Positions 1 through 12,262 of a stretch of DNA of 64,000 nucleotides are shown in pieces (the stretch's first letter is position 1; each line of letters begins with the position of its first letter). The DNA is taken from contig MBPM02000019.1 of NCBI GenBank assembly GCA_001695595.3, positions 558,001 to 622,000 of the forward strand. The letters are read 5' to 3'. A program made the translations under genes and the position numbers. The notes under the pieces are model-generated. The model saw nothing but the letters and a program-made list of their open reading frames with translations, was not told where the DNA came from and did no database searches. The stretch comes from Plasmopara viticola (Eukaryota > Oomycota > Peronosporomycetes > Peronosporales > Peronosporaceae).

Positions 1-3000
1 AGCCGACGTTGTAATATTTTTATTAATACGAGTTCATGTTTATCTATTAGGAACTTGTTGCGACTCTTTCAGCTCACCCGTTTCTAGACAAAGCATAACA
101 TAGAGTTCGTTTGTGGACATATTTGACAAAGTACGTCTGCCTTTTAGGTACCAACGCTTTGTGCCAAGAAGCATGAAGGATGGCGCACTGCGTACAACTA
201 TTGTCAGCTAAACTTAGCGATACCGATGTCGCAATAAGAACCTTCCTACGCCAGATCAGGGAGTTTTTAATTTTCGTGCGTGGACCTGCTTTGGAGCTTA
301 AATTGCTTGATTCGCGACCCCAGAGGGTCCGTTTTGAACACTAGTAGTATATATTTGGAAAACTCATAAGCGTCACACCCCGAAACCCTCACTAATTGAA
401 CCTACAAACAGAAGCCCCAAATTAATTTGTATTTATAAAAGTGTCTATAAGATTTCTAACAGTCTGACAAAGTAAGTACATGTATCACTTGGAAGCTCCC
501 AAAGAAACAGTAAGATCCTCACATAGTATTTATAGGTTTTCGCAAGAGATGCAAAGTCATTTAATCGTAATTTTCAAGTAGAAACAACGAAAAGGACAAA
601 ACCAATTAAGCAAGCTTTCGACAAGCTTTAAATTAATGTTCGCGAAAAAATATTGTCCACTTATGTACGCCTGCCTGCTTTTACCTCACTAGTCCATTCA
701 AATAAAGGGTGTCTACCAAATTATTTTCCAGCAAAACTTTGCACTCTGCTTAGAATGCTACTTAATAGTCATGAGTGCTTAAACAATCCATTTTCGCTAC
801 TTAGTAATGCAAAGTAGATATTCAATTAAGGATACTAACCTTTTTGGCGATTTGATATAACATCTCCAACGTATTGTTGCTGACCTTTGCTGTTCAGGAC
901 TCTGGCGCCAAGATTAATCGGATTTCGACTTGACACAAGACTTTGCAAATTCTCGGGCAAAAATCTTCCCGTTTTTATGCGAAGCTCTGTGCAGAATTCT
1001 GTGTCAGCATACTTGCGTAGCAATTACTCACCGAATTGTTCGTGAAGCGCTAAGTCTTCTCGGAATTTCGCGTATTAACAGCAAAGACCTCCAAATGTAT
1101 TTGACGGAACGCAACATTTCAAGGAATTGGTAAGTAGAGATCAGATCCGTCACTCATTATTGGCCGTGGTGATCCTTGCGGATTGTATCTAAATATTGCG
1201 ACTCTGACGTATGCGAGCCTTGCGGTGTCCAGCTGCTCCTCTGGCTTGAAATCGATACTGCGTTTCTGATTGCATTGCCGTGTGGTGCTCAGTTCATCTT
1301 CAAATTTTGCTCAAGAAGCCACGTCATGCCGATGATAATATTCTTATTTATAAAAAGCTTGAAACGCTTTCGAAATTTAAGAAGGACTTAGTGCTCATAA
1401 ACTTATGTGCACGGTTCGTCGAGGGCGGTAAACAACATGGTCGTTACTAAGGTCGACTTGGATCATCTCACCTTTGGTGAGTTTGAGCACAAGTTGCTTC
1501 GCCAAGTCTACAGATACATATTTTCATTGTAAATGAAGGCGCTTACGGATCTTTTTTAACCAGTGTCGGTGAAAGCTTGAGCTTTCACTTCGAGTGTAGC
1601 ATATGATGCACCTTCGGTATAACAATACGCTTTTCTACGATTGAAGACTGTTCATTGCTGGAATCTGTGGTCGATATGGCCTCAGAATTTGGATGTTGCC
1701 GACTAAGTCTAGCTGTCGCTTCCGACCTTCCTTTTTTCGGCTCTGAAGGTCATACCTTGGTTGCCTGATAGCCTGATTCTGTAGGCCACGTCTTAAACAA
1801 CTTGGCCAATTACCAATTGGTCTGCCCGAGTGATGGAAATATTCAAAGCTGGAACCAAATTAAATGGCTCCCTGGGGAGTACTTTGATAAGTTTTTCGCG
1901 GTCTCTTCCAGTAAATGATTCTAGAGAAAAATGATGCCCCAATGTACTGATTTTCAATCCAGTTTGGGACATCAAGCCTTGCAATTTAGAGTCAAACTTG
2001 TGTATACTTTGTTTCTTATATATACTCGAACGAAATGCTGAATCGTCAAAGCCGCACGTAAACGACCATAATCGATTTTTTAAGCTTGAAGAGTGCGCGC
2101 AGTTGAGTTTAAATTCGCACTGTGCACGTCAAATACGTCTCGCTCAAAGCGGATATGACTTGTCTCTTTGTGGCTGATAGCGATCCGACAAACTCGGCAT
2201 TTTAGTATAGCCTCGGCGAGAATCAATCTTCGCCCATGAGACCGCAGCTCTTACCATGGTCGTATGGGACCTTTGAACAATCCTCTGCATAGGCAAGGGG
2301 ACTCACGCACAATTCTAAGCGTCAAAAAGTGCGGAAGTACGAGCAAATAGTGTACTCACTGCGCGCTCCCAACATTGTTTTAAAATTGTGTACTATCTTA
2401 GTCCACAAGTTATTCTGAACATCCTGTCGATGACTTACTTCTGCCTCGATCATCTTCCGATCAAATGCCAGTGCCCGGTGGACGCAGACTTATTCCAAAT
2501 CAACGCAAGAGCACATGACGTTATTACAGCGAAAGGAACCATGCTCAGTTTAAAATTACGGCTTAACTACAACTATGTGTTCGACAAGCCCGACGGGATG
2601 TCCTTAGATGCTACGCCGTGTCTAATACAAAAGAGTCCCCGCCTCGACGAATGCACGCGCAGCTATCAGAGCCAGATTGTAAAGTTATTGTAGTAATTTG
2701 GTGGTTAACAATACAGAGATAATATGCCGACATGGTGAGCCGTACGATAGTAGCCTCGTTTAGTAAGAGGTCTAGTGATGACAAAAGGGGCTTTAAGCAT
2801 TGGACGATTCGTACGAGAAGCGATTTTCTCTGCTTAAACTTTGCGACAGCTCCGAGCTGGTTGAAGTGCGAGTGAAGCGTACAAATTTTCTCGGCTAAGG
2901 ACTTGTCATTACTGCCAACAGTCTACTGTATTGAGATTTAATAATTCGCATATCATGTTTTCATTAGCCCGGCTTTACAGCGACCGCTAGAGATATAAAG

Positions 3001-3330
3001 GCTTAATGCCATGGCTCTTTATGGCACTGTGAAGGGAAGTAAGCTTTGTGTGGTTAGAGTGTTGTGTGGGAATACTGTTGACGCGATACGGGTACTTGCC
3101 ATCTTTGTTGAAGTAAAAAGAAAGATAGACAATGTCTCAGTGCTAAGGGGCACACTAAATACACATACGTTCAATGTCGCTTGAAATTAGCATTCGGTTG
3201 ACGCTTGATAAGTTATCGAGCCGTTTAACTTAGCATTCTACGAGAAGAGATGCACACGGTTCCGCGACATTGATATTTGCAGTCATTGTCTGACCCGTCT
3301 TCAGCCCTTAAACGTTCAAACGCAATGCTT
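1..3330. mobile_element. Decayed Gypsy-type LTR retroelement fragments, mixed orientation
   Basis: No intact gene is visible. Positions 120-430 (+) resemble, with many stops, the reverse-transcriptase start found in better copies at 6620-6790 and, inverted, at 22740-22870. Positions 835-1330 run parallel to 22970-23420, and 1419-1500 parallels 30860-30920, so the same element family is present but in opposite orientation to the first 430 bases. The stretch is therefore a mosaic of at least two fragments. The longest reading frame here (2388-2693, 101 codons) has no recognisable domain and I do not call it a gene. Element ends were not found. Confidence 0.45.
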
Positions 3331-5210
3331 CTTTAGCAGTTCCTTGACTGTCTCCCCTCGAGACAAACTGCGGCAATTTATGCACGCGATAAGGCTTCAT
3401 CGCTATGCCTTTGTCAACCTGATGGCGCCAACTCTTCCAAGTAAGGCTGGTTTGGATCATACGACGACTGCATCAAGCCTCCATAAAGTATTAACTGTGT
3501 TTGACGTTTTAATAATGGGAAGCGGATTTATTCGCTTTTTTGCTATTCTTTTAAATAGTTCAATGGAGTGCGGGTGCTGATTTGTCTCAGAGATAGTATT
3601 AGCCGCTTTTATAAAAGACTTAGGCAACGTTGCTTTTTATTCTTCTTTAGTCGGAAAATCTATTCAATTTGAGTTTCTCGGCATTTTGTCGCGAATGTGC
3701 TCTAAGACACGTACACAAAGTCTATAATTTTTTTGTGCATTACGAAAACGCTAATAAAAGCAAACACCTGGGCGATTTTCATCCTTCAAGCCCGAATGCA
3801 CTATGTGTTGTAGCAGAACGTGAGTATGCACTAACCCAATAACGAAGAAGTGCCTAGAAATAAGCGAACTTTATACGTTAGCGCATGCTTTTCAGCCTTT
3901 TGAGGAATGCTGTTTGGTACATTCTTAGAAAAACACTTAATCAATGGGAACAAAAAAGCAAATTGGTCGACAATAATGGCAGTGAAAAAGCGTTATGGAG
4001 GTTTGTGAGAACTATTTTATTTGTAGCATTGTGCCGCCAGAAATTAAAACTTTTCCAAGTCAGTGGCAGGAATAAGTTAAAATATCATCAATGGCACGTC
4101 TTTTGTACCGCTTGACCCATCCATGTTATATCAAAGTGCGACCGCCACTACACAAAGTTATAGGGTTAACGTGTTTAACCCAAGTTAAACCGCAGTATCA
4201 TGACATTGATAATGATCATTTTTCTGGAAGAAGTTGGTGCTAACCTCGCTCGACGTGACGTCGTCGTTTAAAAAGTAGCGCTTTGGGAATATGCTGTGCT
4301 ATATATGATCTAAATGCATACGTTGACTGTTTTAATCTTCCGTTGGCAGTACCAAGGCTAAGGTAGCTTCGGCTGTACTCATTTGATATATTCCAGCAAG
4401 ATTCTTCATAATTGGGTGCAAAAATCAAATTGGTCAACACTAAAAGCACTTATAAAGCATTATGGAAATTTGTGAGAGCTGTTGTGTTACAAAGACTACA
4501 CTGTCAGGTGTACGAACTATATTATTATCATTAAAAAGAATAAATTTTATCATTAGACCAATGGTGCATTTTTTTACCGCTGGACTCATCTATATCTTCC
4601 TGCTGCAACGGTTTTATAGCATAGTAAAGTCTGAAGAGCATTGTATTCAAGGCGATAAATTTATGTCGACCGAAGCGAACAACAAACGCTTTCGGCAGCT
4701 TTAGTAACATTCGTCATCCATATCGTGATACTCCGCTTTATCTTAAAAGTAAATACATTGGCCTTAAAATGTGGTGACCGTTTGTTTTAATATTTAGTGT
4801 GCTTCATATGTAGACTGCTATATTCTTTTTGAGAAAACACCAACGCTAAAAAGGCTCTTACAATTTCTATTTGTATTTCCTCAGCAAAATCACTCATAAT
4901 TAGGTGCTAAAAACTGATTTGATCAATAATATTGGAAATGCAATACATCGTGCGAAATGAATTGCGCTTAATGACGGTGAAACAGCTTGAGCTTGTCCAA
5001 CCCATCAAGAAACGAAGTTGCTGATTGTAAGGACTCGAATGCCAAAATCTTTGTGCACAACAGCATCGAAAGCCTTAAGAGTCGTGTTCAGCAACCCCAC
5101 ATTTTTTGGAGGACTAATAAGACCACTCTATTTATAATTTTAGAAGATGAAACAAATTCTTATTGGTTTTCTTCAAATTCTTGAGGATTTGTTAAGATGT
5201 AGTAGTCAAC
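3331..5210. repeat. Three diverged direct repeats in gene-free DNA
   Basis: A block around 3935-4010 recurs around 4415-4480 and more weakly around 4895-4960. Shared landmarks are an 'AAATTGGTC' core followed by a stretch around 'GCRTTATGGARRTTTGTGAGA'. The spacing is about 480 bases each time, so this could be an old tandem duplication of a roughly 0.48 kb unit. Small open frames at 3885-4115 and 4462-4704 read through the repeats but show no known domain. No gene is supported. Confidence 0.4.
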
Positions 5211-8200
5211 GCAAAGAACGCTGAAAACTTCAGCGAGGATGGCTAAAGAAGAGGCGGTACGGCTGAGCGCCATATCGTTAGACCCAAGACCTCGCTTACC
5301 GAGCAAAGTTAGCGCTATCGGTGGCTATTGAGCTTTATGGTCGACGTCGCGCTCGAGCCCATGAGCTCCGACTCAGCATAATGCAGCAAATACCAATTAA
5401 CACGTGGATCCAGCCGCTCAGACTTGTTCAATGCCTTCCGTAGCGATAGAACAAGACACACTATCCATGCAGCAACTAATGCACTACCTCAATTAGCAAC
5501 AACAGCAACAGCAAGCTTAGATGCTGGCTCAAACTCAAATGGAAGCCTAAATGCATCTAGCTAAACATTTTCTCGTTGCATCAAGAGACGAGAAAAAGAA
5601 TAGGGATATCTATGTTCATGAAGATAGACTTGGTAAAGATATGAACTTTGGATCTTTGCACTGTACAAAACTGCTCATAAGTGCCCTTTGATGACAACAG
5701 AATCGCCCGACTTTGTGTTGCTCAATTGAGCACTTCAGACAAGCTTAATCTTAATGACTCATGTTCAAGTATGGTGATCGAGAGTGTAGGTTTGACCTGA
5801 ACCTAAAAGAAGCTATTCACGAGTACGTCTTTAAGCTCCAGGACTTGATGTTTCAAACTGCTTCGGAGATCAAAACATTAATAAATGGCTCGTTCTTTGG
5901 AAATGTTCATGGAAGGAGGCCGCGAAGACGATTAAGGACAAGTATTTGAGCTTTCTCCAAAAGGGCGTTGAGAATTTATCCAACTTTGAGTATCCGTATT
6001 TCTCGGATAGACAAAATCGAGTTCTGTTCTGGTCGCTCAAGATGGAGCTTATGGATCTGGTGATCAAGTTACAATAACGGAAGCCAAAGCGCTCCGCGTT
6101 TTCTTAAAGCTTGTACTTATCATCGACATGATGCGGTTTGGAAGGAAATAAACTAGATATTAAGTAGATTATAGGACGCTCCAAACCTCGCATCAACACG
6201 GGCACCACGCGGCGAATGGACAAAACAACCCTTTTAAATAAACATTTCGATGGGTTTGTGAACAACGCATGGCTCGCATAAATCACCCGTAAATTCTATC
6301 GGCATCAAGGCCACCAAAAACGTCAAGGGGTCACGCAGCTAATTTCCTTCTCACTTTTTTCCTGAGAACTAACGACAAAGACAGCTTCCGTGTCTTTGTC
6401 GTCAATTCGCATGATTTCGAGAAGGCTGAGCGCTTCAGAAAGTAAAAGGGGGATTCGCTTAACGTCAGAGGGAATTAATCCAAGCTCTGCTTGAACCTGA
6501 TACCAAGCTTTTCTCCATCAAACAATGTCACCAGAGCCCTAAACAGCACAAATATATCCAAGAATAGACCTTAGCGACGGTTAAAGCAGGCATTACTTAA
6601 CAAAATACGTCTGCCTTTTCAGCAAAAGCGTTCTGGGTCAAGGAGCCTGTAGGTTGGCGCATTGTCTACGAATATCGTTTTCCAAAACCTATCGGCGATC
6701 TAGTCGGTGATGACAATGTCGTCTAGGGACGAAGCCTTTGACGCCTTGTCTGGAAGTAATTAGTTTCTGTGCATGGACCTACTTTGGGATTACCATCAGG
6801 CTAAAGTCCGTGTATCAATTTTCATTTATCGCAAATGCGACCCCCCGATAAGACTATTCTAGTATCCGGCCACTTCTACACCGGGAGCCTAGGTACGTTT
6901 AATCGGCTTTTGTAGATAGTATTTTAAGATATAAAGGATGATTTGAGAATTTACCTTGACATCTATGGGTTTGCGCAAGGTGGAGATGTCGCAGACCACA
7001 TAACGGCTATAATACCGAGAGCTCAAAGGATATCAAAGTGGCTGCTTTAAGACAAGTTGTCAGAATGCCTATTCTGTGTAGATGAGATCCCATGCCAAGG
7101 ATAAGTCCATTCGGACGCCTTTTTGTTGGACAAAAAGGCGTCCGAATGGACTTCTGAAATACAGTAATTACTGCATAATAGCTTGTGCCGATGACAGAAA
7201 AGCTAACGCAGTACTTAATAAACGCAAAAGGCTATGTTTCGAGGTTCTGCAAGGATCTTGAGCAAATATGCAGGACCACTTGACGGCGTCATCAGGAAAA
7301 AGGTATCCATCAGGGCAAATTACACTCTGGGACGCCCAATCGATCTGCTTCACCCAACACTAGGTTTTTTTAACGCTTCCACCTATTTTTAGACTTCTGG
7401 ACATTTCGAAAGCGTTAATTACACGTATCAAAAGGGACACCTCAAATATTGCGATCATGAGAGTCTTGTTTTAAAATGAGGGAGAGCTAGAGCATTTTGT
7501 TACTTATACTAGTCGCAAGATGAAGCCAGACGAGCTGGACTACCCTCTTCATGAGCAGAAACTACTTGCAGTGATGCATGCGCTGAAAATTTGGCTTGTG
7601 TGTCTCTCGGTCGACTAACTTTGGTCGAAACGAATTAAAGAATCATCGTGATGAACCTGACGCAGACGACTACAAACTGCAAAGTAGCCTTATCGATCCT
7701 TTGTTTGGGTAGATTTTTGATGAAGCTATCATCGAGGCTGATAAATTGTCACGCAATCTGGAAATTTGAGGATGAAGCTGCCCGAGCTTGCTCTGCAAGA
7801 GCTGGATGTGGCTAAGATTCGCGAGATCGTGACGAGAAATATAACGAGCAAGGTTACAGTAGTCAGATCTGTGAAAACGATATATTTGTGAAAAAGAGAC
7901 CTACACAAGAAGCTTAAAATGGATAATTTCTGCCAAAGTACTCATTGCAGGATGGTGCTGTGTATAAACAACTGGCGAACATGAGATTCTACGACTGTGC
8001 ATTTCAACAACGAATAACTGAAGAATTGTGTCATTTTCGAAAAATCACGATTCTGTACCGGCAGGCCAACCACAAAACCTTCCTGGCTGTGTGTCGAAAG
8101 CACTTAAAGACGAAAATGACAAGGTTCATCTAATGCTATGTCGAGACTTGCGAAATGTGTAAGCGGAATAGGGTTAGATTAACAACTCCACAAGATTTAC

Positions 8201-9090
8201 AATAGTCTCTTTGTTTTACAAAAGGGAGATAGATCGACATTTTGATGGACTCCTTTGTGTCATAACCGATAACCAAAGATTAAATTAATGCTATCATGAT
8301 TATTCTTGATCGCTCAGCAAAACCATGGCATGCCAAAGGCGATTGTGTCCTACCGTAACACAAATACACATCTTAGTTATCGCAAGCAATCGCATGTGCT
8401 TTAAGAGCGCAGCACATTTTGACTCCGGCTTTTGCACCACAAACGGATGGACAAACAAAAAGAACTGTCTATTTTATTGAAGACCATCTCCAATGTGTGG
8501 TCAGCTTAGCACAAATGTTTGGGATGGTTTTTTGCATTTGGCCTTCAATCGACGCGAAGACTCTACAAATGGAATGTCATCGTCCAAAGCAGATGTAAGA
8601 CATATTTTTTTCTATGCGAAAAATTGTGATATCAGATCCAGAATTTTACAGTTTGATAAAATCAGCACAAAACTCTCAACATCGTTAGGCATTCATACTC
8701 AAGCTTGCTCAGGATGTGTGAGGCTCAAGAGCGCATAAAGTACAATGTTGACAAGAAATGACTTGTCCAAGACGTCAAGCTTGACGATTGGGTGCGTTAG
8801 ACGGCAAAAAAATGGATGTCCCTCGCAAAGGATTTGCTCAGCCAGGAAAACTCGCACCAAAAAATATTGGCTTTTTCGCAGTCGTACAGAAAGTTTTGCA
8901 AATTTCTACAAGTCGAGATTATCAAAGCAAGAAGCTGCATTCAGTATTCCACACTTCATTGGTAAAGATGAATCGCAAGGTCTGTAAGCGTCGACAAAAA
9001 ATTATTAACGTCATATTGGCCGAGGGCTCTGAAAAGCATATCGTTCAAGTCGCAAATGGACACCGTCAAAAATAAGGGAAACATAAAGCA
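5210..9090 (+). mobile_element. Gypsy retrotransposon relic (gag-RT-RNase H-integrase order)
   Basis: Read on the plus strand, this block carries the parts of a Ty3/Gypsy polyprotein in the expected order, with stops and frameshifts. Gag-like sequence lies around 5760-6070. The RT entry motif 'PVGWRIVYEYR' is at about 6645-6680. An uninterrupted RNase H piece at 7486-7602 reads TSRKMKPDELDYPLHEQKLL. Integrase core pieces with an 'APQTDGQT'-like motif lie at about 8435-8560. An integrase C-terminal segment at 8800-8975 includes KLAPK and KLHSVFHTSL. No flanking LTR pair was recognised. It is non-functional and old; the family assignment is firm, the boundaries are approximate. Confidence 0.7.
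7103..7153. repeat. Perfect 24-bp foldback with 3-nt loop
   Basis: Positions 7103-7126 are the exact reverse complement of 7130-7153, separated by TGG. The right arm is normal Gypsy sequence also found, diverged, at about 24206-24232 and inverted at about 29705-29735. The left arm is missing from both of those relatives. It is therefore a local inverted duplication in this copy rather than a conserved structure. Confidence 0.9.
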
Positions 9091-9779
9091 CAAACTGTGA
9101 TGACTCCATCGGATAATTTATATTGTTTATATTCTGATAAGCATCTATTATAAAAATAATTGGAATTTCTTAAACTCGTTAATTTAAGAAAAAAAACTTT
9201 AGTGATAAGATTAAACTATTTCTTATTATTTTCGTCAAGGGAGCCGCAAACCAGCCCCCTCCCCTTAACGCAATACCCTTAAGCTATGATAATGATCTGG
9301 AGCGAGCATAATTGGATCTAAATGTTCTGCAGGGACTAGAACATTCGCAATGTAAAAAAACTTGCACGTATGGAAGCTGTAATTTGATAGCAATCGCGAC
9401 AGAAGATCATTGCTTTCAAAAGCAGGTTTGCAATCTAAATTTTCGATACAAAATTTGGCATGAACGAGCAAGGAGACCGAGCAGATTGTAGAGCGTCCCA
9501 TAGGGAAGGAAGCGGATAAATCGATAACGATCGCGACAGAAGATCATTGTTCTAAAAAGCAGGTTTATAATACGTGCAAAAAACCATGCACTGGGTTTAA
9601 GGATATGGGTGGGGCTAGTTAACGAAAAGGGCGAGATGGACTTGTGTTTAAAAAATGGTTGATTGATCTAAGATGGCCTCAAGTGAACAAGGCAAGCTAC
9701 GTATCGTGTTCTATTGTGCAGTATACGCACGACCGGCTCATTGCTGCTTCCTGAAAGCTTGAAATTATATTTGCTATTC
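9091..9779. other. Gene-free stretch with a short direct repeat
   Basis: A block of about 48 bases at 9387-9434 recurs at 9523-9571, with the shared core ATCGCGACAGAAGATCATTG and near-identical flanks. Nothing else interpretable was seen. The minus-strand open frame at 9265-9501 crosses the first repeat and has no recognisable domain. Confidence 0.5.
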
Positions 9780-9792
9780 ATTGCTTACATTG

Positions 9793-10119
9793 TTTTCGGA
9801 AAAGGTTGGGGTGACGCCCTCCTTCCAAGCGCGGGGCCTAAATGCTCGCGCGCTTCGGGCAGGTGCTCTCGGGCATCTGCAGGTCTCTAACGAGTCTCAC
9901 CCTCGACGCGACGGTCTCCAGCACCAGGGCGCCACCTGGGCTCTTACTAAGTCAGAACTACACAAAATAATGGAAGCCCCTCACGGCCTCGGTGCTGGCT
10001 GCACTGCCCGCCGAACGAGACCCGACGTATGCGGACACCACTCTATGCCGTGGACTAGCCAGACTGAGCCTAGCACGTGCATAACTTGGCAACGCGTTAA
10101 CGTAATACAATACAATACA
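9793..10119 (+). mobile_element. Short LINE-derived head-tail retroposon, copy A
   Basis: This 327-base element starts TTTTCGGAAAAGGTTGGGG and ends in a pentameric tail built from ATACA units. It is flanked by a 13-base target-site duplication, ATTGCTTACATTG, at 9780-9792 and 10120-10132. The first 130 or so bases match the head of the longer LINE relic at 38576-38710. The last 125-130 bases match that relic's 3' end (39595-39727), and about 25 bases between them match its position near 39200. The open frame across it lies in a different frame from the LINE protein and is not considered coding. Confidence 0.85.
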
Positions 10120-10132
10120 ATTGCTTACATTG

Positions 10133-12175
10133 ATATCAATTCAATAAGTGAATAAAACGCTATGTTGATGCGAAAAAAAATATGTAGCTTGATTGTGCAA
10201 ACAAGGAAAGCTATTAACAAATGCATGTTTTTTCGCTTTAGATGCGAGAAATTTATTCTAGTAAGCTTGCATTTGGTCCCATATGCGGTCTCTAACGCAA
10301 AGAAGTTAAGTCACAATCGCCTTTTTTGTACAACGCTTATCCTATTGCCGTATCATTATTTTAACGTGTTTTCACAACGACTTCGGCTTGTGGCGATCGC
10401 GCTGCGATCTCGATACCCGTAAAAGTAGTGTATACTATATTATACAGTCCGTCACGATTTAAGGAGTCCTTTAATATCTAACACCTAGATACATTTGGTG
10501 TCTGTCGCGAAATATTCAGTAGTAGCTTTTCGTCTGTTATGATTTCCGCTACAATAAACCGTATGCAGTCATCGTAAAAGGAAAGATGCGCTTCGTAATA
10601 ATGGTATTTATCTTGTAAAGCGCATTGTTTGTGCGAAAAATAGCGAAGCTATGTCCAAAATGAGCTTGTGTATTTCTTGCCTAATGATTTGGAGCTTAAT
10701 TCCCGGCAAAGCGTCGTCTATTTCCATATTATTCTAGCAAGCTGTTTTTGCGGTGTCATGAAGTCGAAAAGGCTGAGCTACGATCAGTAAGCATTCTTAC
10801 ATTACACTTGACTTAAGGCTGCATCATTGTTTCACAGTCGCAGGGTAAGTTTTTTTGAGGTCAATTGTTTATCGAGGCTTAGGCGGCGAGCGGACCGAGG
10901 TAGGCGAAGGAGGGGAAATATCAGTCCGTACAAAAGTATATTATGTCAAAGCCTAACTGGTGGCTCTCAGCCATCTTCTGCGACTATCTTACAGTATGTC
11001 ATTCTACTATACTCCATCTGGCTTTTTGTACCTTAATTTCCCTTGCTGGTGACGACGATTACACCACATGACTTTCCTTCAAGATAATACCTATCCATGA
11101 AGATAAAATTCATCATTCTGGATTTCCGTCGGAGTTCAATAAGTCCGGATATCTGCCTTGGATTCTGTACAAGCTCCAAATAAAATTAACCCCACCCCCT
11201 AAATGTTGAATAGAATCTTTTTAAACGCTCACCAGTAATATGTATCATTAACGTAATTTTAATGCCGATTTGCTCGAAGTACTTTTTCTGACGTATCTTA
11301 ACGTAACATTTTGTATTCTACCCCGGAAGGCTAATAAATAAATGCCGTTATAATTTGTATAACAAAGATGTGCTCACAAAACTTGTGCATGCTTAAAATA
11401 ATATGTATGACTTGAGTCAGCGGGCATGAATCGTTAATGTGATAAAACAACTTATAAAAATACAAAGTCTGCGCTGAAGCGCAACTGTACTTGAAAGGAA
11501 AGCCGTGAAATAATAAAAGGGAATTTGCTAAGAGCGTACTTTCCGAAAATCGTGTATTAATTGTGCCGTTCGCGTAATAGCCGCGGTGGCTAACAAAACA
11601 GACAATATTTGTATCGAAGCCATTACGGCAAACAAGAGAGCGTGAATGCTTTGTGGGTGGATAAAAAGAGCTAGATATATACTTGTCAACGGTTTATATA
11701 CAAGGCCACAGACGGACGGACACTGTCTGTGCCTCTTTTACAAAGCCTCCTGATTTTCCCACTCGGGAAAAAAGGATTTGCCAAGCCTACAGGAACAGTG
11801 ATTTGTCGCCGTGATCGTGCGATTGCGATCTTTGCACCTGCTATGCATTTGCCGCATGATTTTTTTTCACATAATGTTGGACCCCGAAAGTGTCGCATGA
11901 AGGGAAGAGCGGAGAAGGATCCACGCGCAGGGTCATTGCACAGGGGCCAGAAATCGTTTCATTTTGAAAACCTTCACTGATGCTAAGTGTGTTTCCGTCC
12001 AATCCTTAGAAAGAAAATCAATCAATGGCAAAACCTTTATCAAGTGTCACAGCATAGGAAGGATAGCCTTTGATACAATTCTGTTCCGTACACATCATTG
12101 TTTCGAGCTCCACTCAAAAAATTGGTCGACACGTCGAAAACTCAATTTGTTCTGTTCTGAGACCATGAGCACTAC
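10133..12175. other. Gene-free stretch with LTR-like repeat at 10850-11190
   Basis: Positions 10850-11190 share scattered blocks with 20280-20800 and with 32440-32600. A 'GAGGCG..GAGGTAGGCGAAG' type block is followed by 'AACTGGTGGCTCTCAGCCAT', a 'CCACATGACTTTCCTTCAAG' block, and a 'GGAGTTCAATAAGTCCG' block. Because 20280-20800 sits at the 3' side of a minus-strand Gypsy relic, these are best read as solo or truncated LTRs. The remainder up to the promoter of the repeat-protein gene shows no recognisable gene. Confidence 0.4.
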
Positions 12176-12195
12176 ACCTCATTCAACAATTTGTC
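12176..12195 (+). promoter_or_regulatory. Oomycete-type initiator plus CAATTTG core promoter
   Basis: The sequence reads ACCTCATTCAACAATTTGTC. This closely fits the known oomycete initiator (CTCATTYY) directly followed by the flanking promoter region element (CAWTTT). Transcription starting here makes the ATG at 12263 the first usable start codon of the repeat-protein gene, about 80 bases downstream. It argues against any start further upstream. Confidence 0.6.
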
Positions 12196-12262
12196 AAGCC
12201 GAGCAAACGGCTTTGCTGTTCGGGACCCTGCCTTCAATAAAACGTTCCAGCCTTCTCAAGTC

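Noticed and set aside
2388..2693. 101-codon open frame
   Set aside because: No domain, no promoter element, and it lies among retroelement fragments.
9781..10155. 124-codon open frame across retroposon copy A, and similar frames in copies B, C and D
   Set aside because: The frame does not match the LINE protein. The similarity between copies comes from shared transposon DNA, not a conserved gene.
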